Assembly (NCBI GenBank): GCA_029934775.1
Contig: JAOZLO010000121.1
Coordinates: 1-7,759, forward strand
Length of the DNA stretch: 7,759 nt
Source: Desulfocapsaceae bacterium
Lineage (GTDB): Bacteria; Desulfobacterota; Desulfobulbia; Desulfobulbales; Desulfocapsaceae
Direction of reading: 5' to 3'
In this document: positions 1-6,404 of the stretch, one piece after another
Numbering within the stretch: position 1 is the stretch's first letter
How the letters are laid out: each line of letters begins with the position of its first letter
Notes under the pieces: generated by a model
Told to the model about the DNA's origin: nothing
The model's input: the letters and a program-made list of their open reading frames with translations, nothing else
Database searches by the model: none
Translations under genes and position numbers: made by a program

Positions 1-29
1 ATAACAATGAGAACAATTTTTACTTTCAT
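1..29 (-). CDS. N-terminus of an unidentified protein, cut by window edge
   Basis: Only the first nine codons are inside the window (MKVKIVLIV), reading off the left edge. The start is well supported: an ATG at 27-29 lies five bases after a GGAGG core (minus strand, 35-39), which is near-ideal ribosome-binding spacing. A sigma-54-like promoter lies about 40 bases upstream of the start. The short N-terminus has two Lys followed by hydrophobic residues, as at the start of a signal peptide or membrane anchor, so an exported or membrane protein is likely, but nine residues cannot name a family. Function unknown. Confidence 0.6.
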
Positions 30-65
30 ACATCCCTCCATTTGTAGTAGTTTTTATTTTTTACC

Positions 66-81
66 AGCATTTTGCGTACCA
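66..81 (-). promoter_or_regulatory. Sigma-54-like (-24/-12) promoter of the left-edge gene
   Basis: Read on the minus strand this is TGGTACGCAAAATGCT, close to the sigma-54 consensus TGGCACG-N4-TTGCT, with the obligatory GG-N10-GC spacing. It predicts a transcription start near position 55 and a 26-base leader before the ATG at 29. Paired palindromes lie about 144 and 178 bp upstream of that start, the usual place for an enhancer-binding activator. No competing sigma-70 promoter stands out. A bare GG-N10-GC match is common by chance; the extra matches and the context raise the confidence. Confidence 0.6.
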
Positions 82-159
82 GTACCTGAAAGTTCTTGTA
101 CATGAGTTGTTATTTGTCTATTTTACAGGTAGATACAAATCATTTGGTATACTGACTAT

Positions 160-241
160 GAGAGTAATAAATAATCGAACCAGGTTGTGATGTCTATATT
201 CTGGACACTTGCCACTGGAGCCATCGCCTAAAAACAAGACA
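160..241 (+). repeat. Regulatory repeat, copy 1
   Basis: This segment aligns without gaps to 3563-3644 at about 69% identity (roughly 56 of 81 positions by eye). It starts at GAGAGTA and runs through both palindromes, with identical distances between all shared blocks. It contains no gene. Conservation is highest in the palindrome arms (the first ten bases of the first palindrome are identical), so either an old duplication or selection on binding sites explains it. Confidence 0.5.
191..241. promoter_or_regulatory. Paired 17-bp palindromes, likely activator sites, copy 1
   Basis: Two sites of the form TGTCT-N7-AGACA: TGTCTATATTCTGGACA at 191-207 and the weaker CGCCTAAAAACAAGACA at 225-241. 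Their centres are 34 bp apart, about three helical turns, which would place two dimers on roughly the same DNA face. They sit 144 and 178 bp upstream of the predicted start of the left-edge gene, fitting upstream activator sequences for an NtrC-family protein working with sigma-54. Related sites recur at 3435, 3594, 3628, 6913 and 6956. Confidence 0.55.
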
Positions 242-387
242 CTTTTCAGCACTTTCCGTAGCCGCAGACACTCTTGAACTTCTGCAGGAAAATTTTGATA
301 GGAATTAGGAACCATACGCGAAATGAACTCCTACCCTTTCATTTGCTATATTGGCAGGATGTATCGAAAGTGCGGGGGACAGGTCTG
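242..387. other. Gap after the phosphatase gene, nothing identified
   Basis: This stretch lies between the phosphatase stop codon and the paired palindromes. I see no convincing gene and no strong hairpin followed by a T-run in the direction of the phosphatase operon, so no intrinsic terminator is annotated. Short ORFs cross it on both strands, but they run through the palindromes or the phosphatase gene, lack a good ribosome binding site and resemble no family I know. Confidence 0.4.
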
Positions 388-1149
388 CTAAAGAGCGACT
401 GCAATCGTAACGTCATCAAGATTACCTGCCTGCAGGGAAGCCTCAATCAGATTGTCAGTACAGTCGGAAACAAGCTCGGCAGACGATAAAATTTCAGCAA
501 TTTTATCATCTCCGACAGCACGAGTGAGGCCGTCAGTACAGGCAAGAAGGATATCATTCCGATGGATTTCAAATTTGCCGCTGTCTACTCCGCTATCTAT
601 ACACCCTACACATTGATCCAGAACATGACACATCGGATGATTAACCGCATCTTCGGCTGAAATATCTCCTGCGTCGATCAGATCCTGCAAAAATGTATGG
701 TCTCTTGTAATCTGCCGCAGAATTTTATCTCTCAACAGGTACAGCCTGCTGTCACCAATGTGAGCCCAGTGAACCATCCGGTGGCCGATAATTGCAGCAG
801 TGGCTGTGGCACCCATACCCTCAAAACCGGGTTTTTTTTCAACTCTTTCCCTGATGATGCTGTCGGCCTGACTCAGAGCAGCAGTCAGAAGAGTTGACAT
901 ATTATGAACATGAATATTTATTGACTTCAGGCAGGATATGATATCTTCTGCTGCAATATCTCCGCCCGGGTGTCCCCCCATTCCGTCTGAAACTGCAAGC
1001 AGAAGATTGTTCTCATCAAGATCCATCACTAAAAAACGATCATCATTTTTACGTCGATTGCTCCCTCTATGAGATTTTCCAGTTGCAGCAATTCCTTTTA
1101 TTGTCATAGGAGTAACCCTTGATGAATGATGTTTGTCCAACACCATCAT
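388..1149 (-). CDS. PP2C-family Ser/Thr protein phosphatase
   Basis: Metal-dependent (Mn/Mg) phosphatase of the bacterial PP2C type, expected to remove phosphate from Ser/Thr, most likely on targets of the adjacent kinase or on the kinase itself. The 253-residue product is one cytosolic catalytic domain with the motifs in order: RKNDDRF near residue 33, SDGMGGHPGGD (about 54-64, metal-binding Asp), GMGATATAAI (about 111-120), HIGDSR (about 130-135), ITRDHTF, CTDGL (about 204-208) and NLDDVT near the C-terminus. No membrane segment is visible. Its ATG overlaps the kinase stop as ATGA, so translation is probably coupled. A second possible start is the ATG at 1105-1107 (residue 15), preceded by AGGG eight bases upstream, which would give 239 residues. 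Family assignment is secure; the substrate is unknown. Confidence 0.93.
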   Translation of the reverse strand: MMVLDKHHSSRVTPMTIKGIAATGKSHRGSNRRKNDDRFLVMDLDENNLLLAVSDGMGGHPGGDIAAEDIISCLKSINIHVHNMSTLLTAALSQADSIIRERVEKKPGFEGMGATATAAIIGHRMVHWAHIGDSRLYLLRDKILRQITRDHTFLQDLIDAGDISAEDAVNHPMCHVLDQCVGCIDSGVDSGKFEIHRNDILLACTDGLTRAVGDDKIAEILSSAELVSDCTDNLIEASLQAGNLDDVTIAVAL

Positions 1150-2993
1150 TTCTTGACTACAGGAATTTTGGTTCTGAATCCTACATCATCAAAACCTTCC
1201 CAGGGGAATCGGATCAACGGTTGCCCGCCCTGATCCACTCTGGATGAATCCATAACACCGGAAATCGGTGTAGCATCCTTAGATGACACAGGCGCGTCGC
1301 CTTCAGCAGAAGGTATCAGACTTACCCATTCTTTAAAAGTCTGTCCCATATTATCTAATACGATCTGATCATTTGGCCTTTCTGGTGCAAAGGAGGTGTT
1401 ATGCATCATCATATTAAAATCATCCTTCCGCTCGATCTCCGGTTCCACAGTTTTTTTCTGTGCCAAATTTGCCAAATGGTAACGATAGCCATATTGCCAC
1501 TCCTTGTCAGTCAAGAGTTCTTTGCCATATTGTATTGCATACATTTGCGCGCCGTGATAAGTGACACGCGACACCGGTTTACTCCCGTCGTCCTGATTTT
1601 TCAGATGAAAGGAGTCATGTTCAAAAATTATATTGTCTTCGGCGGCAGACCCGTCACCAATATAGATGACAATTTTGCCACCGTGACGCACTATGCCGTT
1701 TTTTACAGTTATTTCCTCCTTGACGTTGTGAAGAAATTCTAAAAAGAGAAAATTTGTTATTTTTCGGTTGTCCATATAAAAGAGGAACTTCTCTTCCGTC
1801 GTACTCTGAACATCTCCTGTAAGAACCAACCGGCTGCCATCTTTTCCCAGAATGGTCTCTGCCAATACACTGTTTCCCTCGGCTACAACAATATGACGAT
1901 AATCCGGCTTCTCACTGGTTTCTGTATATACGGTTTCATCTAACCCCGGAGTAGAATCAGTCATATAAAAATAGTCGTAGAAATCTGCTGCTACAATCAG
2001 GGCAATTACAATAATAATTCCAATTGCAAATATTTTTATCTGCTTGTCAGAGACCATCTTGCTGATATGGTTTTTTGTATGAGCATCTGCCGGTTCCCCG
2101 TTATACTCACCACTGAATCTGAGAAGAGACCGCTGTAGATCAGTCCGTAGTTCCTGCACCGTCTGATATCGGTCACTCGGTTTTTCTGCAGTTGCCCTTT
2201 TAATAATCTTACTCATCTCTTTGAGAAAATCTGTCTGCGGATTATTGATACAGACAGAGGTAAAAGGGACAGCTTTCTTCGTAAGTGTGCCGTTCACCGC
2301 TTCAAAAAGAATTTTCCCCAGGGCATAAATATCAGTTGTATAACCTGCATATTTAAAGTCAGCACACTGCTCCGGGGACATATAGGCAAGGGTTCCAAGC
2401 ATTTCAATTGAGCAGGTTACCGCTTTTATCTGCTGTGATCTTGCGAGTCCGAAATCAGCAATTTTCGGTATATCTCCATCCAGAAAAATATTCTCCGGTT
2501 TCAGATCGCGATGAATGATTTTATTAATATGTAATATCTCAACACCATCAAGCAGCGGCATAAAATAATCCCTAACCCATTCGCCATAGAGTTCAGGTAC
2601 ATCATCAAGGCCATCTTCGGAAAGAGTAAATCGCAGTGAATTGCCGGGGATAAACTCCATGACAATATAGGCTGTCCTGGATTCTCCAGTTCCATCGCTT
2701 TCTTTTATTTCGCCGTAATCATAAATTGTTAATACATTTATATGGCGGACCTGTGCCATTGTCTGCACTTCGCGCTGAAAACGACCGAATGCTATATCAA
2801 GTTCTTCCGGGTCATCGGCTATCTCCGACATAACATCATCAGATATAATTTTGATCGCAACATCGCGTTTCAGGTTTGTCTGGTGGGCTCTATACACCTC
2901 CCCCATGGCACCCTTGCCTATGAGTTCAATGATAATCCATTTACCATCGAGAATTTTACCCGGTTTAAATTTTACGTTTTGGGGCTCATTCAT
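1146..2993 (-). CDS. Membrane Ser/Thr protein kinase with C-terminal FGE/SUMF1-like domain
   Basis: A 615-residue Hanks-type kinase. Residues 18-290 form the kinase domain: glycine loop GKGAMGEV (26-33), Lys48 in VAIK, HRDLKPEN (161-168), DFG (180-182) and the activation-segment end SPEQ (206-209), all intact. One membrane helix follows (about 319-338). The outer part (about 405-615) resembles formylglycine-generating-enzyme/SUMF1 domains: KITNFLFLEFL, KPVSRVTYHGAQMYA, KELLTDKEWQYG, MGQTFKEWVS and a terminal DVGFR. It is short and this region shows no cysteine, so catalysis is unlikely and a sensing or binding role is more probable. I chose the ATG at 2991-2993 because AGGTGA (3001-3006) lies seven bases upstream. 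An ATG at 3102-3104 in the same frame would add 37 residues that do not look like kinase sequence. It is cotranscribed with the phosphatase. Confidence 0.93.
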   Translation of the reverse strand: MNEPQNVKFKPGKILDGKWIIIELIGKGAMGEVYRAHQTNLKRDVAIKIISDDVMSEIADDPEELDIAFGRFQREVQTMAQVRHINVLTIYDYGEIKESDGTGESRTAYIVMEFIPGNSLRFTLSEDGLDDVPELYGEWVRDYFMPLLDGVEILHINKIIHRDLKPENIFLDGDIPKIADFGLARSQQIKAVTCSIEMLGTLAYMSPEQCADFKYAGYTTDIYALGKILFEAVNGTLTKKAVPFTSVCINNPQTDFLKEMSKIIKRATAEKPSDRYQTVQELRTDLQRSLLRFSGEYNGEPADAHTKNHISKMVSDKQIKIFAIGIIIVIALIVAADFYDYFYMTDSTPGLDETVYTETSEKPDYRHIVVAEGNSVLAETILGKDGSRLVLTGDVQSTTEEKFLFYMDNRKITNFLFLEFLHNVKEEITVKNGIVRHGGKIVIYIGDGSAAEDNIIFEHDSFHLKNQDDGSKPVSRVTYHGAQMYAIQYGKELLTDKEWQYGYRYHLANLAQKKTVEPEIERKDDFNMMMHNTSFAPERPNDQIVLDNMGQTFKEWVSLIPSAEGDAPVSSKDATPISGVMDSSRVDQGGQPLIRFPWEGFDDVGFRTKIPVVKK

Positions 2994-3000
2994 ATACTTT

Positions 3001-3219
3001 TCACCTGATGGGGCACGTTTGCGACACATTTTCGACAACAAGAAGCCTTTTGGGGCCAACCCAGATCCCCTGTCGAGGGTTTTCGATGTCTCCGGGAAGT
3101 GCACCTTTCTTGAACACCCCGTTTTGACTTTTTATTACGGCAACCCAGCTTTTAGTAATTGCGGGACCAATCCCAACTTTGAACATAGATCCATCTGAGG
3201 CCGGGGTAAAAATCTTCAA
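3001..3219 (-). CDS. Possible small protein upstream of the kinase, unknown
   Basis: A 72-codon ORF beginning with TTG, or from an internal ATG at codon 12 (MFKVGIGPAIT) giving 61 residues. Its TGA stop is part of the AGGTGA ribosome binding site of the kinase and lies seven bases before the kinase ATG, an arrangement typical of translational coupling. Its base composition is closer to the flanking genes than to the AT-rich leader upstream, and it lies downstream of the predicted sigma-54 start at 3314. Against it: no ATG at the 5' end, only a G-rich run directly abutting the TTG, and no family I recognise. It contains no membrane segment. It could be a leader peptide, a small cytosolic partner of the kinase, or untranslated leader. 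Confidence 0.35.
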   Translation of the reverse strand: MKIFTPASDGSMFKVGIGPAITKSWVAVIKSQNGVFKKGALPGDIENPRQGIWVGPKRLLVVENVSQTCPIR

Positions 3220-3324
3220 CCCACCACCGCTGTTACATAGATGTTAGTTGATGACGGTACTGCCTGTTTTTTCAAGTGATAGTCCCCCGGTCAAAAATTG
3301 TTCTATTGGTACTTCCTCGTTTGA

Positions 3325-3340
3325 AGCAAGAAGTATACCT
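3325..3340 (-). promoter_or_regulatory. Sigma-54-like promoter of the kinase/phosphatase operon
   Basis: The minus strand reads AGGTATACTTCTTGCT: a complete TTGCT -12 element with GG exactly ten bases before GC. The -24 part is weaker than consensus (AGGTA for TGGCA). The predicted start is near 3314, leaving a leader of about 320 bases that contains the 72-codon ORF before the kinase ATG. The perfect palindrome at 3435-3451 is centred 129 bp upstream, matching the layout at the left-edge gene and the histidine kinase. Confidence 0.5.
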
Positions 3341-3434
3341 GTTTTCTCAAAAGTATTTCTCGGAGATGTAAATAATAGAAAAGACATCTTATTTTGAAGT
3401 TTTTTAATTTGCTAACCTGCATGATTTTTTTTGC

Positions 3435-3451
3435 TGTCTTATTATAAGACA
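3435..3451. promoter_or_regulatory. Best 17-bp palindrome, likely activator site of the kinase operon
   Basis: TGTCTTATTATAAGACA is a near-perfect inverted repeat (arms TGTCTTA/TAAGACA, plus a G/C and an outer T/A pair on each side). It is the strongest copy of the motif in the window. A run of eight T lies just to its left on the plus strand, which is A on the minus strand, so it is not a terminator for leftward transcription, and rightward the T-run precedes rather than follows the stem. Its place 129 bp upstream of the predicted sigma-54 start favours an activator site. Confidence 0.55.
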
Positions 3452-3524
3452 GCAGGTGGAGGGAGGAGGTTATACCTGTTATCATGGTCAGGAAGTCAAA
3501 AGAGCAAGATACGTCAGATATTGC

Positions 3525-3556
3525 TTGACAGGACACCAGGGAGTACTGGATATATC
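3525..3556 (+). promoter_or_regulatory. Weak sigma-70 promoter candidate for the HD-GYP gene
   Basis: A perfect -35 hexamer TTGACA (3525-3530) is followed after 18 bases by GATATA, or after 20 by TATATC, so the -10 or its spacing is poor. If used, transcription would start around 3560 and the palindrome pair at 3594-3644 would fall in the mRNA leader. I find no GG-N10-GC match between here and the start codon. Confidence 0.25.
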
Positions 3557-3562
3557 GATTGG

Positions 3563-3644
3563 GAGAGTAGATAATAGCCGGCCTGGTTCGGGGTGTCTAT
3601 ATTTCGGACACTTTGGCTGGGAGTAATCGTCTAAAAATTAGACA
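3563..3644 (+). repeat. Regulatory repeat, copy 2
   Basis: Gap-free counterpart of 160-241, same orientation, about 69% identical. Unlike copy 1, it directly abuts a plus-strand gene (HD-GYP), and on its left the nearest sigma-54-like promoter is about 250 bp away rather than about 110. Confidence 0.5.
3594..3644. promoter_or_regulatory. Paired 17-bp palindromes, copy 2, in front of HD-GYP
   Basis: TGTCTATATTTCGGACA (3594-3610) and CGTCTAAAAATTAGACA (3628-3644, with a perfect 6-bp arm GTCTAA/TTAGAC), centres 34 bp apart as in copy 1. The pair ends 33 bases before the favoured HD-GYP start codon. It may serve the kinase operon promoter from -288 and -322, or control the HD-GYP gene directly, in which case binding so close to the start would more likely block than activate. 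Confidence 0.5.
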
Positions 3645-3677
3645 CCTTTCTCAATGTTCATGGGGGAATGGCAAACT

Positions 3678-5006
3678 ATGGTGAAGAAGACACCGTTAAA
3701 AAAAATTATTCAGCGAAAATTGCTCTTTCGTCTGAGTCTGACGATACTGGGAGTGGCATTCTTTTTTGCTGGCTTTTCCTACTATCACTCCACAAATATG
3801 ATCACTAATGCAGTTATTCAGGCGTCAGCTGCACGGATCGATGTGGTTCAGGGGCGTTTTAAAGAACTCATGAGCAGGCCTGGTGCGGATATAACGTCAG
3901 TTTTGCAGGATGCCGTCAATTATCCTCCCGGCAAAAATATTCATATTGATGAAGGTGAGTTTGTCTATGTTATGCTGCACAGTGGAGATCGACTTCGCAT
4001 CGGTATTTATGAACATCCTGATTATACCGGTCTTGACGAAATAAAAAAATATTTAACCCAAACACTAGAAACATCCCCTCAATATGACCAGCTGGATTAT
4101 CGGCCCGTGACTCTCGACGGCAGGCAATATATAGATATTCATAGCAAATTGTTGGAAAGAGAGGGTACCTCAGGAATATTTTTAAGAGCTATATTTGCCC
4201 TTTCCGAACAAGCCATTCACTCGGCTCATAAACTGGCCATACGAATTGTCCTCTATGTCATTGGAGTCGTACTGGCAACGGCCCTTCTCATCTATCCCGT
4301 CATAACCCATCTCATTAATAAATTAGCTGATTTTTCAACAGGTCTTCTTACTGCTCATTTGGAAACAATGGAAGCTCTGGGGGCCGCCATTGCCAAACGG
4401 GACAGTGATACTGACAGCCATAATTACAGAGTGACTATTTATGCAGTTTCTCTGGGAGAAAAACTCAGTATGGATGAGTCTCCGATGCAGTGTCTGGTCA
4501 AAGGTGCATTCCTACACGATGTTGGGAAAATCGGTATTCGTGACAATATATTGCTGAACAAGGCCCAACTTGACGAGAATGAGTTCGCCATTATGCAGAA
4601 ACATGTTATTTACGGCCTCGATATTATAAAACAATCTAGTTGGCTCAGGGATGCGGAGGATGTGGTTGGCTCACATCATGAAAAATATGATGGCAGCGGT
4701 TATCCAACAGGATTGAAGTCAGATGAAATTCCTTTAAATGCCCGTATTTTTGCCATTGTCGATGTTTTTGATGCATTGACCAGTAAACGCCCCTATAAAG
4801 AACCTTTTACATATGAGCAGACAATGGCGATTATGGGAAAAGAAAGCTCTCTCCATTTTGATCCTTCGTTACTGGATAAATTCAAATGCATTTCAGGGGA
4901 ACTGTACGATGAATATGCCGGTTGCGAAGATAGCAGATTGAAGAAGAAGTTGCTGGAGATAACTGACAGGTATTTTCACAGTGGTATTGACACATTATTG
5001 TATTAA
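3678..5006 (+). CDS. Membrane-anchored HD-GYP domain protein, probable c-di-GMP phosphodiesterase
   Basis: Expected to hydrolyse the second messenger cyclic di-GMP at a metal centre. The 442-residue product has a membrane helix (about 17-37), an extracytoplasmic sensor region (about 38-186, no family recognised), a second helix (about 187-209) and an HD-GYP domain (about 235-410). Catalytic signatures are intact: H248 in HNYRV, HDVGK (280-284), H309, HHEKYDGSGYP (333-343) and D362 in IVDVFDALTSKRPYK. ATG at 3678 is chosen because GGGGGA (3662-3667) lies ten bases upstream; the ATGs at 3654 and 3660 have no ribosome binding site and would add eight or six residues. It is transcribed away from the kinase operon and ends 51 bases from the convergent permease gene with no clear terminator between. 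Whether it acts on c-di-GMP or a related nucleotide cannot be read from sequence. Confidence 0.9.
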   Translation: MVKKTPLKKIIQRKLLFRLSLTILGVAFFFAGFSYYHSTNMITNAVIQASAARIDVVQGRFKELMSRPGADITSVLQDAVNYPPGKNIHIDEGEFVYVMLHSGDRLRIGIYEHPDYTGLDEIKKYLTQTLETSPQYDQLDYRPVTLDGRQYIDIHSKLLEREGTSGIFLRAIFALSEQAIHSAHKLAIRIVLYVIGVVLATALLIYPVITHLINKLADFSTGLLTAHLETMEALGAAIAKRDSDTDSHNYRVTIYAVSLGEKLSMDESPMQCLVKGAFLHDVGKIGIRDNILLNKAQLDENEFAIMQKHVIYGLDIIKQSSWLRDAEDVVGSHHEKYDGSGYPTGLKSDEIPLNARIFAIVDVFDALTSKRPYKEPFTYEQTMAIMGKESSLHFDPSLLDKFKCISGELYDEYAGCEDSRLKKKLLEITDRYFHSGIDTLLY

Positions 5007-5057
5007 AAACGGTGCAATCTGCAACTCTTGATCTGCAAGTTAAGCCAGTGACTGAGT

Positions 5058-6311
5058 TCACCCTTTCCTGTTGTCGTTTAACGTCGATAAAGACTGGATC
5101 TGTACTGAATCTGATGTTTTGCACGAAGAGTCGCTGCAGCCGCAATCCGTCTTCTCTTTTTCTATATGTCCAACACCATGACTATGACCATGATCGTCTC
5201 CACTGGAACAGGCTTCCGATGAACAGCCACAGCTATCTCCTTTACCAAACCAGCTTAGAAAGATGCTGTAGGCTGGGCGTATAGAGAGAGAAAGCAATAC
5301 CAGGGTGGCCGAGGTCATGAGCCAGCCGGGCAGGACTTCTGCGGCCTGGCCGACGACGGCAACAGCAGAGATGCCCAGGGAGAGATAAATGGCATCAACA
5401 GCAAGACCACAGAGCACACTAATAATAGCAATGGATAATAAATATAAAGCGGTGGCCCGTTTACCAAGCAGGCCAATCAATACTGAAAGTGAGGTCACAT
5501 TAGTGGCTGGACCCACCAGTAGAAAGACCAGGGCGGTTCCGGGGCTGACTCCTTTCATAATAAATGCAGCGGCAATGGGGGTTGAGGCCGTGGCACATAT
5601 ATAGAGAGGAATACCAAAGGTCAGCATGAGTAACATTGAGCTGAATCCACCACCAAGATATTTGGCAATTACAGCATCTGGCACCAGGACACTGATAAGT
5701 CCTGCCAGTAGAATGCCAATAAAAAACCAACCGGCCAGATCCGCCCAGAGATCGGTTGCCGCATATTTGATACCTATGCGAAGTTTTTCAATCAGGCCGT
5801 GATGGCGCTTATGTTTGTCAGGTGAGCAGTCGTTTCCATCACAACAGTTGTCTATGGGACAGCTCAGGTTTGGAGTTACCTGTTTTGCCCTGTCTGGTGG
5901 ATTGAGAAAATTCTCTGCGCTACCTGCCACAAAGGCTGAAATAAATGCGGATATTGGCCGGGCGATGGTCATGATGGGATCCAGCAGAGCCCAGGTTATT
6001 GAAATGGAGTCTACACCGGATTCCGGAGTGGAAATGAGAAAGGCCGTAGTTGCGCCATTATTGGCACCCTGTTTCTTTAATGAAGTAGCTGCCGGCAGCA
6101 CACCACAGGAACAGAGCGGAATAGGGATGCCGAGCAGGGCTGCTTTAAACACTGAACTGAAACGTCCATTGCCCAGGTGGGCGGCTACATACGTTGGAGA
6201 GAGGAACATTTTCAGCAGCCCCCCGATTAAAAGACCAAACAGAATATAAATTGAGGCCTGCTGGAGCATCTCCCAGGAGGCAAAAATGATGTCGCTGATA
6301 AAATTAAACAT
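5058..6311 (-). CDS. SO_0444/ArsP-like permease, probable heavy-metal efflux
   Basis: A 417-residue integral membrane protein of the DUF318 permease group, related to ArsP and to the SO_0444-type Cu/Zn efflux family. Two similar membrane halves are visible: the first (about 15-135) with GIPIPLCSCGVLPA (61-74) and STPESGVDS, the second (about 185-350) with GIPLYICATASTP (233-245) and VGPATNVTS. The halves are joined by a Cys/His-rich loop (about 151-171: several Cys, then KHKRHH). The tail (about 359-397) holds two CGCS motifs and an HGHSHGVGH stretch, which look like metal-binding sites. The start ATG has a GAGAG run six bases upstream. It lies 93 bases downstream of the metal-sensing regulator in the same direction, so it is probably its operon partner. 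The metal (Cu, Zn, Cd or arsenical) is not decided by sequence. Confidence 0.85.
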   Translation of the reverse strand: MFNFISDIIFASWEMLQQASIYILFGLLIGGLLKMFLSPTYVAAHLGNGRFSSVFKAALLGIPIPLCSCGVLPAATSLKKQGANNGATTAFLISTPESGVDSISITWALLDPIMTIARPISAFISAFVAGSAENFLNPPDRAKQVTPNLSCPIDNCCDGNDCSPDKHKRHHGLIEKLRIGIKYAATDLWADLAGWFFIGILLAGLISVLVPDAVIAKYLGGGFSSMLLMLTFGIPLYICATASTPIAAAFIMKGVSPGTALVFLLVGPATNVTSLSVLIGLLGKRATALYLLSIAIISVLCGLAVDAIYLSLGISAVAVVGQAAEVLPGWLMTSATLVLLSLSIRPAYSIFLSWFGKGDSCGCSSEACSSGDDHGHSHGVGHIEKEKTDCGCSDSSCKTSDSVQIQSLSTLNDNRKG

Positions 6312-6329
6312 AATAAACTCTCTGGTTGG

Positions 6330-6350
6330 AACCTGATACTTTGTCAGGTT
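6330..6350. other. Small inverted repeat between regulator and permease
   Basis: AACCTGA and TCAGGTT form a perfect 7-bp stem with a 7-base loop. Read in the operon direction no T-run follows, so it is not a typical intrinsic terminator. It might stabilise or process the message, or be chance. Confidence 0.3.
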
Positions 6351-6404
6351 TTGGCTGGTGTGTAATAAAGATTTGACATATTTTGCTGTTACATTGGAAT
6401 GTTT

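Noticed and set aside
118..315. A 65-codon minus-strand ORF in the left gap
   Set aside because: It runs straight through both palindromes, has no ribosome binding site and resembles no family.
1401..1742. Plus-strand ORF opposite the kinase gene
   Set aside because: It is a shadow of the kinase coding sequence in the opposite strand, with no recognisable domain.
3244..3387. A 47-codon minus-strand ORF (MSFLLFTSPRNTFEKTG...) upstream of the kinase operon
   Set aside because: Its translation looks protein-like, but it has no ribosome binding site and the predicted sigma-54 promoter lies inside it, so it would sit mostly upstream of the transcription start.
3427..3453. Stem plus T-run as an intrinsic terminator
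   Set aside because: The T-run precedes the stem on the plus strand and is A-rich on the minus strand, so polarity is wrong for both directions; the stem fits the shared 17-bp palindrome instead.
3303..3536. A 77-codon minus-strand ORF across the divergent regulatory region
   Set aside because: It covers the perfect palindrome and the predicted promoter, is AT-rich with no domain signature, and has no convincing ribosome binding site.
5007..5057. Terminator between the convergent HD-GYP and permease genes
   Set aside because: Only short, interrupted stems are present and none is directly followed by a T-run in either direction.
5815..6249. A 144-codon plus-strand ORF opposite the permease
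   Set aside because: It lies wholly antisense to a clearly recognisable permease and its translation shows no family motif.
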